From a virus, in the IMG/VR virus record IMGVR_UViG_3300032050_000245, positions 1-44,566 of that record: 44,566 bases of DNA; one strand, given 5' to 3'. Shown piece after piece: positions 8,836 to 17,700 of the stretch. Made by a program: the position numbers and the translations under genes. Numbering within the stretch: the stretch's first letter is position 1; every line of letters begins with the position of its first letter. A model generated the notes under the pieces. The model made no database searches, was not told the DNA's origin, and saw only the letters and a list, made by a program, of their open reading frames with translations.

Positions 8836-11487
8836 ATGAAATCAGAATTATTAAGAAGAGCGTTAATGTCTAAAATGGCAAATGGCGGTAATGTAGGTGG
8901 GGATAATCCTAATGCCGATGTAAATTTTTTTACGCAACAGAAAATGACGCCTCAACAATGGGTTGATTATGCGAAAAAACAAGGATGGGAATTGTTTGAA
9001 TCTAAACTTAGCGCCCCAATGGAAGAACAAATTAAAAGAGGTAAATATTTTGAATATGTTAATCCAAAAGAATATACAAGAATGCCTGATGGTCGACTTG
9101 TTAAAATTTCAGATGTCGGAAAAACTACTGTTGATTACAAAGGTGATTCAACTTATAAACCTATTATATCTTACGGCTATAAAGATACAGATATAAAAGA
9201 TAAAACAATTGAGAGTAAGCCTAAAGGTTCGGCAGTTGTACTGTCAAAAAAGCCCGATATATATTTTTCTGAAAAAAATCCAAATGTTACAACTTTTGTA
9301 AAAAAAGGAGATTTTGGTCAAATGGATACAAAAATTTATAAAGACAATAAAACTGGAAAAGAAATAGATGTGTATAAATCATATTCAGAAGGTGGAAAAT
9401 ACAATCCTGTTTTTATTGAAGAACAACAACCTACTGTTCAGTCTAAAATGGCTATTGGTGGCAATGTAGGAATGGAAGGTAATTTAGGTGGTGATGATAA
9501 AGACAAACCAAGAACAAGAAAAATTGGTCAATCAGGAGTTGATTTAACTGCTGATATTATCATTAATAAAGACCCAAGCCAAATACCAAAAGATGTTAAT
9601 TATGGAGGGTGGAATGCTTTTCAAAGTTTTGTAAAAAAACAAACATTAGATGGTGAACCATTTGTAGGGAATCCAAGACTAAATACAACTGAAGGCAAGC
9701 AGTTAGGTCAAAACATGATTGATACTTTTAATAGTTCTGATTATGTTAAAAAATTTCCTCAAAACAAAATAACTCCAGAACAAGTTCAAGCTGTTCAGCA
9801 ATATCATAAATTAGCTGATCCAAACGTTCAGACAGAGGGGTGGTTTGGTAGCCAAACATCAAGAATGAGGTATCCTCAAGCTACTGTATATTATATGGAA
9901 GATAAGGATAAAAATATTATAAGCAAAGAAGGTTATGTTCCTGTTACGTGGGGAAATAAACAATATGTTACGCCTGCGTCTTCAACTGGAAATGTTCAAG
10001 CTTATGAACTTTACGACCCAAAGAAACACGCTAATTTATTGCAAAAACCTATTGGGTCAGCATATCAGTCATACGCCAATGTTTATAACCAATTTGTTCC
10101 TAAACAAAACGCTTCTGTTCAACCTAAAAATAAAGGTGGGGTAATTAATAAATATCAAAACGGTACAACTAAAGACGGTGTAGGTGAAAGCAAACCTGAT
10201 TTAGCAGGAATATCGTCATTAGGGGGTGAACTAATTGGTACAGGTATTGATGCTTATGATAGAAGAGAAGGAAGAAGTTCTATTGCGGGTCAATCTGCTT
10301 CAGGTTTTTATAAAGGAGCTGGAAAAGGTGCGGCTTTTGGTATGAAATTAGGTGGACCAAAAGGGGCAGCTATTGGTGCTGCCGTTGGGGGATTATATGG
10401 CGGAATAAGTGGTGCCATGTCAGGCAAAAAAGAAAAAGAAGAGCGTTTAGGTGCTGTAAAACAAGAAGCTTACGCGAAAGCAACAGGGGCTCAAGAATCA
10501 ATGAATCCAAATAGAGGTCCTGTTAAATTAGAATCATATAATGAACAAGATACTAAAACCGGATTAGCTGGATTATTCGCAAAAGGCGGAACCATTAAAG
10601 GCGAAGGCACAGGAACTTCTGATAGCATAGTTACTGATATAAACAAAAGAGGTATTCCTGAAGGTAGTTTTATTACTCCTGCTAAGAATAATGAAATGGC
10701 AAAAGGAATTAGAAGAATAATATTAGGACAAAATCCTGATAAAGTTGCTGAATTTAAAAAAGGAGGTACTACTAACTCTGATAAAGTTGCTGTAAGTAAT
10801 GGCGAACATTTGTTTACTCCTGCTGAAAAAGAAAAAATCATTAAGTATTTAGGAAAAGAAATATTAGAAAAGTTAGCTCCTGAAGCCGAAGAAAATGAAA
10901 TGGAAAAGAAAAAAGGTGGCATGATTAAACGCGCCGATGGTTCCTATTCAAAAAGAGGATTATGGGATAACATTAGAGCAAATACAGGTAGTGGTAAAAA
11001 ACCAACTGCTGAAATGCTTAAACAAGAAAGAAAAATTGTTGCTGAAAAAGCAAAAGGTGGTTACGTAGTAAAAAGGTCAAGTGAAAGAAAAGGTAAAACT
11101 CACGTAGTAACTGGACCTGACGGAACTAAAAAATACTTTGGAGATTCTAATTTAGGACAACATCCTAATGACCCTGCAAGAAAAAAAGCTTTTTATGCAA
11201 GACACGAAAAGAATTTGAAAAAAAATCCGTACTTTAGAGCATTCGCAAGAGAAACATGGGCAGAAGGCGGAACGGTAGGAAGTAAGATGAATAAAGCAAA
11301 AGGTGGCGAATTAACGAAGTCAAAAGCAAAAGAAATATTACACGATAAATCTGTTCACGGAAAGCCACTGACTGACAAGCAAAGAAAGTACATGGGCTAT
11401 GTAGCAGGAGGCAAAAAGAACATGGGCGGTATTGTAGGAAAATACGCTATGGGAGGAAATGTAAACAGAGATTGGGATTGGGGTTAA
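8836..11487 (+). CDS. Glycine-rich internal/ejection protein with KGG repeats
   Basis: An 883-residue mosaic protein. Motif KMA(N/I)GGNVG occurs near residues 13 and 204, and a related AMGGNV lies at the C-terminus. Residues about 330-350 (VQAVQQYHKLADPN...WFGSQTSRMRYP) resemble a peptidoglycan-binding helix repeat. Residues about 490-540 form a glycine zipper (KGAGKGAAFGMKLGG...AAIGAAVGGLYGG) able to enter membranes. A GTGTSDSI motif and a following ...VAVSNGEHLFTPAEKE segment are typical of Bacteroidota phage virion proteins. A basic block with THVVTGPDGTKKYFGDSNLGQHP lies near the C-terminus. An ejected virion protein acting on the cell wall and membrane fits; the exact role is unknown. 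Confidence 0.55.
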   Translation: MKSELLRRALMSKMANGGNVGGDNPNADVNFFTQQKMTPQQWVDYAKKQGWELFESKLSAPMEEQIKRGKYFEYVNPKEYTRMPDGRLVKISDVGKTTVDYKGDSTYKPIISYGYKDTDIKDKTIESKPKGSAVVLSKKPDIYFSEKNPNVTTFVKKGDFGQMDTKIYKDNKTGKEIDVYKSYSEGGKYNPVFIEEQQPTVQSKMAIGGNVGMEGNLGGDDKDKPRTRKIGQSGVDLTADIIINKDPSQIPKDVNYGGWNAFQSFVKKQTLDGEPFVGNPRLNTTEGKQLGQNMIDTFNSSDYVKKFPQNKITPEQVQAVQQYHKLADPNVQTEGWFGSQTSRMRYPQATVYYMEDKDKNIISKEGYVPVTWGNKQYVTPASSTGNVQAYELYDPKKHANLLQKPIGSAYQSYANVYNQFVPKQNASVQPKNKGGVINKYQNGTTKDGVGESKPDLAGISSLGGELIGTGIDAYDRREGRSSIAGQSASGFYKGAGKGAAFGMKLGGPKGAAIGAAVGGLYGGISGAMSGKKEKEERLGAVKQEAYAKATGAQESMNPNRGPVKLESYNEQDTKTGLAGLFAKGGTIKGEGTGTSDSIVTDINKRGIPEGSFITPAKNNEMAKGIRRIILGQNPDKVAEFKKGGTTNSDKVAVSNGEHLFTPAEKEKIIKYLGKEILEKLAPEAEENEMEKKKGGMIKRADGSYSKRGLWDNIRANTGSGKKPTAEMLKQERKIVAEKAKGGYVVKRSSERKGKTHVVTGPDGTKKYFGDSNLGQHPNDPARKKAFYARHEKNLKKNPYFRAFARETWAEGGTVGSKMNKAKGGELTKSKAKEILHDKSVHGKPLTDKQRKYMGYVAGGKKNMGGIVGKYAMGGNVNRDWDWG

Positions 11488-11504
11488 TATAAAAACATTA
11501 TACC

Positions 11505-12416
11505 ATGAAAGAGAAAAGAAGAATAACATCGGACGGTTACTTTGAAGTAAGTAAAGATGGCGGTAAGAGTTATGAAAAAACAACAATGAAGCCTACGCGT
11601 CAAGAAGTTTCAGAATGGAGTAATATGCAAAGCTTTAAAGACGGAGGAACTCCTAAGTCTAAAAAAGGAGGCGTAAGAGAAAAATATTATTTCGATAATA
11701 TGATACCAAAAGAAGTTACTTTGCCTGTTGGGGGTACAGATTTTTCAAAAATGTTTGAAAAAACTTCTAAGCCAAATAATCTTGAAGACATGGATGTTAA
11801 AGACACTGAACTACCAAGTTTAACTTCTTTATATCCTAAAAAACCTGTTGCGGAAAGAAAATACGGATCAGGATTAGAAACCTTATTAGGTGCAGCGCAA
11901 GCAGGTTATGGCTTACAGCAATTAATGAAAGATAAACGACCTGTTGGTGAAATTGACCCTACGTTTAGCAGATTAACGGATGAGGCTGTTGCTGCTTCAA
12001 GATACGGATTTACTCCTGAACAAAGAGCAGCATTAAATCAAGATATAGTAAACGCAAGAATAGCTCAACAGGCTCAAATTAATCAATTAGCAGGTGGTAG
12101 CGCAGGTGTTGGATTAGCAAATGTAAGAGCAGCATTGAACGAAGAATTAATGAATAAATACAAGCTTGCGTCGGAAGACGAACAAAGACGTATGCAAAAA
12201 GCACAACAAGCGGCAGGATTATCGGCGTATAAGGCACAAATGAGTAGAGGGTTATTTCATGACAAAATGAATGAATTTATGCAGAAACAACAAGCTGGTG
12301 CCGAGTTATTAGGCGCAGGTATTCAAAATGTTGTTGGAGCAAGAAGATACCAACGTGAAAGAGAAGCACAGGATCAGATAAATAAAATGATGTACGGAAA
12401 TTCATATTTAGGATAA
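11505..12416 (+). CDS. Internal virion/ejection protein, gp14-like layout
   Basis: A 303-residue protein. Its N-terminal third has the same KGG/DGG style as the preceding gene product. The C-terminal half is a long Ala/Gln-rich helical region (TLLGAAQAGYGLQQL; QRAALNQDIVNARIAQQAQINQLAGGSAGVGLANVRAALNEEL; GAGIQNVVGARRYQREREAQ). Small Ala/Gln-rich proteins with this composition are typical podovirus ejection proteins (T7 gp14 or P22 gp7 type). The next gene in the ancestral order was probably the one at 13,271, now separated from it by a homing endonuclease gene. Confidence 0.55.
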   Translation: MKEKRRITSDGYFEVSKDGGKSYEKTTMKPTRQEVSEWSNMQSFKDGGTPKSKKGGVREKYYFDNMIPKEVTLPVGGTDFSKMFEKTSKPNNLEDMDVKDTELPSLTSLYPKKPVAERKYGSGLETLLGAAQAGYGLQQLMKDKRPVGEIDPTFSRLTDEAVAASRYGFTPEQRAALNQDIVNARIAQQAQINQLAGGSAGVGLANVRAALNEELMNKYKLASEDEQRRMQKAQQAAGLSAYKAQMSRGLFHDKMNEFMQKQQAGAELLGAGIQNVVGARRYQREREAQDQINKMMYGNSYLG

Positions 12417-12420
12417 TATT

Positions 12421-13269
12421 ATGGCAGAATTTGGAATCAGACGGGGCTTGGTTATAGACGAATCTATTGAGGATTTTCTTAATATTTCTTGTATTTATAA
12501 AATTATTAATCCTTCAAACAAAATATATATTGGTCAAACTATAAATCTTAAAAAAAGAATAGATAAATATAATAGATTAAATTGCAAATGTCAATCAAGA
12601 TTGTATAATTCATTTAAAAAATATGGATTAGAAAATCATAAAATATACTTAGTGACAAAATGTGATATTGACAAAATGAATGAAACGGAAAGATATTATC
12701 AAGAATTTTATGATGTAATTGGGAAAAGCGGATTGAATTGTAAATTAACATCTACAAAAGATAAAAAATTAATTCATAGCGAAGAAACAAGAAAAAAAAT
12801 GTCTGAAAAGTCAAAAGGAAGAAAAGACGCAAAAGAAGAAATAGAAAGAAAAAGATTATTTCAAACAGGGAGAAAAATGCCAAGAGAAGGGGTATTAAAA
12901 AGCGTAGAAAAAAGAAAAGGATTTAAGCATTCAGAAAAAACAAAACAAAAGTTAAGAGAAATATCTTTGAGGGATAGAGATAAAATATCTAATAGGATGA
13001 AAGGTAAAAAACTTTCTGAAGAAACAAAATTAAAAATATCTATTTCTCAAAAAGGTAAAAAAAGAAATTATTCATTTTATAAAGATAAAAATATTTTGCG
13101 TAAAAGAGTTTTATCTAATCCGCAAACAAAATTAGTTGTAAATTTAGAAAGTGGAATTTTTTATGATTGCACAAGAGATTCTTCTATTGCTTATGGAGTT
13201 AATTATAGCTATTTAATTCAGCAATTAAATGGAAGTAAAAAAAATAAAACATCATTAATGTATATATAA
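12421..13269 (+). CDS. GIY-YIG homing endonuclease inserted in the virion operon
   Basis: A 282-residue endonuclease. The GIY-YIG domain is visible: CIYKIINPSNKIYIGQT (about residues 20-36), then LYNSFKKYGLENHKIYLV, with the catalytic Glu in NETERYYQEFYD (about residue 90). After it come three NUMOD3-type DNA-binding repeats (HSEETRKKMSEKSKG, KHSEKTKQKLREIS, LSEETKLKISISQKG) and a NUMOD1/IENR1-like end (DSSIAYGVNYSYLIQQL). Its codons are more A-rich than the neighbours. The first ten residues, MAEFGIRRGL, copy the start of the next gene (MAEYGTRRGL), so it uses a captured translation start. It is a mobile insertion rather than a virion gene. Confidence 0.92.
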   Translation: MAEFGIRRGLVIDESIEDFLNISCIYKIINPSNKIYIGQTINLKKRIDKYNRLNCKCQSRLYNSFKKYGLENHKIYLVTKCDIDKMNETERYYQEFYDVIGKSGLNCKLTSTKDKKLIHSEETRKKMSEKSKGRKDAKEEIERKRLFQTGRKMPREGVLKSVEKRKGFKHSEKTKQKLREISLRDRDKISNRMKGKKLSEETKLKISISQKGKKRNYSFYKDKNILRKRVLSNPQTKLVVNLESGIFYDCTRDSSIAYGVNYSYLIQQLNGSKKNKTSLMYI

Positions 13270-13270
13270 T

Positions 13271-14740
13271 ATGGCAGAATATGGAACCCGGCGCGGATTA
13301 GCCCAATCATTCGGTTTTGACCAAGCGACGGCAGATTTAGCAAGACAGCAAGACCAAATGCGTCAAGCTAAGATTTATGCTGAAAATAAGGCTAAAATGT
13401 TGGCAGAAGATTTTGATTATAACAGCGCTATAAACGCGTGGGATAATACTGCTATTAAAGAATACGCTCAAGGCAAAATAAAAGAGTTAGGGGCTTTTGT
13501 AAGAGAGAATCCTGACTACTTATATAATGTAGATAAAAGAATCGCTTACAATAACATTAAAAGAGAATTAAAAGATAGTAAACCTTTAATGGAAGGCTTA
13601 CAGGTTGATGCTAACGTTAAGGAAATGGAAAAATGGAAAAATGATCCTAAGAACGCTCCCTTGTTAGATACGCCTGAATTTCAAAAAACATTACAAGACT
13701 ATCAAAATTACGTTAAGACAGGTAGTACGGACGGAAATACTGCTAACAGAAAATTGTTCACATTCTATCCTCCTGAAGAAAGGATGGATACATGGGGAGA
13801 ATTAAATAAAATTGCAAAAGCAACACAATTAAAGGGAGAAAGCGCTTCTTATTTAAGAGGAACAAAAACAACTAAAAAATTTGTTACCGAAGCCGATAAG
13901 TTAGATCAAGCAAGGTTAGCATTATCAAACTTAAATTTAAGAAGAGGATTAGAGCATGAGTATAATAAGTATTTAGAAAGTGGCGTTCCTGAAGGTCAGA
14001 AGCCATTGACGTTAGAAAGATATGTTTACGCTAATATGAAAAACTTATTCCCTAACGATGAATATCGTGATACTCATTTCCAAGTAAAAGAAGAAAGAGA
14101 GCCAAGAACGACAGGTGATGGAACCAAAAAAGCGGATAATTTAGGGCTTTATACTAATATTGTAGATGTAGCAACATTAAATCCGGGTAAACCTGTTCAA
14201 GCAAATCCTAAAGGCGCAAGAGGTATAATTGCTGGCGCAGATCAATCAATTGATATAGGAAATGGATTTTTCAAAACTCCTGATGGTAAATATATTCCTA
14301 TGAATAATTTATCTACTTCTAATTTTAGAACAAATAAATCGGAAATTATTTACGACCCTGCAAGAAAACAACACTATATATCAGCTGATGTTACGCTAAA
14401 TGAAAATGATGCCGAAAACGCGTTTCAAGAAATTAAACCTGTTGACACTCCTTTTGTTCATTGGTTTTGGTTAGATGAAACTAATATAGATCCTGAATAT
14501 CAAGACAATATATCTTTACAAGGAACAGATGTAAATTTTAAAGTTTACTTCCCTATTCAAAAAGAAAATACAAGTTTAGCCGCAGCATATAATCACGAAG
14601 CTGGTCAAACATTGGAAAAGTCTGATACTAATCAGCCAAGTCAAGTGTATAGTAGAAGTCAATTAAAATCACAAGGGTACACGGACGCTCAAATAGATGA
14701 TTTTAAAAAGAATTATAATGCTAATGTAACTGAAGATTGA
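13271..14740 (+). CDS. Internal virion protein candidate
   Basis: A 489-residue soluble protein, not recognised. The N-terminus (GFDQATADLARQQDQMRQAKIYAENKAKMLAEDF) is a long helix. The middle is mixed and the C-terminal third is beta-rich. It lies in the block of presumed ejection proteins and starts one base after the homing endonuclease stop. No enzyme motif is visible. The start region is duplicated at the head of the endonuclease gene. Confidence 0.5.
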   Translation: MAEYGTRRGLAQSFGFDQATADLARQQDQMRQAKIYAENKAKMLAEDFDYNSAINAWDNTAIKEYAQGKIKELGAFVRENPDYLYNVDKRIAYNNIKRELKDSKPLMEGLQVDANVKEMEKWKNDPKNAPLLDTPEFQKTLQDYQNYVKTGSTDGNTANRKLFTFYPPEERMDTWGELNKIAKATQLKGESASYLRGTKTTKKFVTEADKLDQARLALSNLNLRRGLEHEYNKYLESGVPEGQKPLTLERYVYANMKNLFPNDEYRDTHFQVKEEREPRTTGDGTKKADNLGLYTNIVDVATLNPGKPVQANPKGARGIIAGADQSIDIGNGFFKTPDGKYIPMNNLSTSNFRTNKSEIIYDPARKQHYISADVTLNENDAENAFQEIKPVDTPFVHWFWLDETNIDPEYQDNISLQGTDVNFKVYFPIQKENTSLAAAYNHEAGQTLEKSDTNQPSQVYSRSQLKSQGYTDAQIDDFKKNYNANVTED

Positions 14741-14742
14741 TT

Positions 14743-17700
14743 ATGGGAAAAAAAGACGTATTAAATCCGATAGCCCTTCAGTATGGCGTAACTCCAAAAG
14801 AAGAAAATGGAGAAGAAGAAAATCCAATAGCAAGGGACATTAGGTTAGGCATAATTGGGGGATCAAGACCTACTAAAATTGAAGAATTATCACTTGAAGA
14901 ATTAAAACAAAAAAACATAGAGGATTTTAGGCAAGCCGAAGTTCAAGAAGAAGCTTTAAGAAAAGATTTAGATCAATACGTAGGATTAAATGAACAAGAA
15001 AAAAAATATTTAATAGATAAAAATCTTAAAGGTGAATTAAAGGGAGCAGATTTTTCTCAAACTTTATTTACTATGGCGGGATTGATGCCTGAACAACAAA
15101 AGGTATTAACTAAAGACGCAAAAGGAAATAAAATATATGCGGACGAGAAAGATATGTTTGACATAATTGAAGAGCAAAAAAAAGATTTTAATTACGACAA
15201 ATTAGTTTCTGATTTAACTTCAAAAACACAAACATCAAGTAAGAACAGTTATTACATGAAAGACAAGGGTGACGGGACACTGATTGCCGTTCCTTTGGCT
15301 ATAAACGAAAAACCTGAAGCGAAAGACGTTAAAGACGCTCAGGTATTTTCAAGTTTAGATGATGATGCTATTGGCGACAGTAGACTTGCTGACATTGCTA
15401 AAAAAGCATATAACATAATACCTTCCGTAGCGCAAGGATTTATTTCAATTCCTGAAACAGTTCAAGGGTTAGTTACGGGTAAAACAGGAGGAACTTATAA
15501 ATTATTAAAAAGCATATTAGAAGAAAGTAAATTTAAAACCACACAAGAATATCAAAAAGGAATTTTAGACACTGAAAAAATAGATGAATTTTCAGATTTT
15601 TTATCTAAGGACGTTTATGATTTGTCAGGTGATAAGATTTTAAATACGGTAGTAAACGTAGCATCTTCGTTAGCCGAATTTGGATTAACGAGAAAAATGG
15701 TTCCTATTAAAGGAAAAGCTGGAATTTTTGCGGCAGGCATTGCTATGAATATAAAGGAGCCTTTACAGGCGGCAGAAGATGCGGGAGTAGAAGGTAGAGG
15801 GAAATATGCTGTTGCGGCTACTTACGCTTTGGCAGCAAGTGGATTAGAAACTTTTTTAGGTATCGAAGGTAAATTATTTGACGATGCTGCTACTACTGCT
15901 AAAAAAGAAATGATTAATAAAATCATTAAAGACAATGTAGAAGTAGTGGGAGGTAAGTTAACAAAAGAATCAGTAGAAAATCTTTATAAAGAAACTTTAA
16001 AAGAAATTCCAAGTTTTTACGCTAAGTATGCAAAAAATACTGTTGGTGATGTTACCGATGAGGTTGTGCAAAACATGATGCAAAATGCTACGCAGGAAAT
16101 TCATGATATTGTAATGAGAGATGAGCCTGAAGCCGCAAAATTCAATACAAAGTTTTGGTCGCCTAAAGCATTAGGAGAATATATAAATTCTGCGGCAGGT
16201 GGACTTATAGGCGGTATGGGAGGTTCGTTGTTTATAAAAAACAAACAATCACAAACTGCTTACGATGCTATTAAAGACGGAAAAGAAAATGAATTAAAAG
16301 TTCAATTAACTTCGGGTTTAAAAGAAGGTAGATTAACTCAAGAAGATTATGATAGGGCTATATTTAAAATTGATTCCTATAAAAGTTATTACGAAGCTAC
16401 TAAGGACAGAAATGTTACAGACGAAGAAAAAAGAAAGATATTTGATTTAACATACGAAAAAGAAAATACTAAGTCGGGAGTAGAAAGATTAAAACAAAAT
16501 AATCCCGGCGGAATTAACGATGGATTAATTGCTGCAAAAGAACAAGAAGTTAGGGATTACACGCAACAAATAAATGATATTTGGTCAACTGCCGAAGCTA
16601 GAACATCTGAATCACCTGTTGAAGAAGCGAAAGTAGAAGTTCCTCAATGGAGGACTGCTATGGACGATTTTTCTAAAGAAATTGGGAACAAAGACAAACG
16701 ACAATCAATAAACAATTCAACAAGAGATCAGATACAAACAGTTGTTGGGGCTTCTCCAGAATTAAATAAATTAGCAGAGCCATTTAGCGTTGACTTTACC
16801 TCTCCACATTTGCCTGAAGAATCAACGATACAAATTAGAAATGGTATTTTATATGAACCATATTTAGTAAAACAAGAAGGCAAAGAGGATGTTATTGAAA
16901 CAAGGCAATTACCTGTTTATGCTATGGAAGATAAAGATGGTGGAACGTGGTTATTTGCAGTAGGGCAAAAAACGGAAACAGGCGCAGAAGACGTAACTTA
17001 TTTAATTAAGTTAGACGAAGAGGGTAAATATGAAGGTCATCAAGAATTTAAGTATCGTACAGCTAAAAAGAACGAATTAACTTTTGATGATATTAAACCT
17101 GCATTTGATAAATTAGGTATTCAAGCCGCATCTTTAACAAGTGAAATAAAAGGAATAGAAAATATTCCTCAAGCTGAATTTGAAGAAGTAGAAGAGTTTG
17201 AAGAAATTCCTGAAGAAAAAGGCATTGTTGAATCCGAACAATTTAAAAATGTTTACGAAAAAGTAAAGGCGGGTGTAAGTAAAGCAAAATTAAAATTACT
17301 ACCAAACAATACTGTCGGAGTAACCATTGACGGAGAAGATGTTCCTTTTGCTTCACAAAGATATTTAAACAAAGAAGAATTGCCTTCGGGTGACGTAGAA
17401 GTTAATGTAAGAGTAGTAGAAAACATAGATGGTAAATACGGACGTGGCGTATTGATTGAAACTCAAGAAGGAGTTCCTTTGGGATACATTAGACGTGCAG
17501 GAAAAGAAACAGGAAGAGTTGCTGCTGAAAAAATATCACCAACAGAAGATGTTGATATTGATGTTCCTGTTGAGTTAAGTGATGTTGCAAAAGAAAGATT
17601 ACAGCAAATAGAAAAAGACCAAGAGAATTACGAATTAGTAGAGGACGAATTAAGTCGCAGATATGTAAATAAAAAAACAGGCGAATCTTATACTTCTGTA

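Noticed and set aside
10491-10922. Leftward 143-codon ORF
   Set aside because: It is antisense to the glycine-rich virion protein; its Phe/Ser/Pro-rich content is what antisense Lys/Glu codons give.
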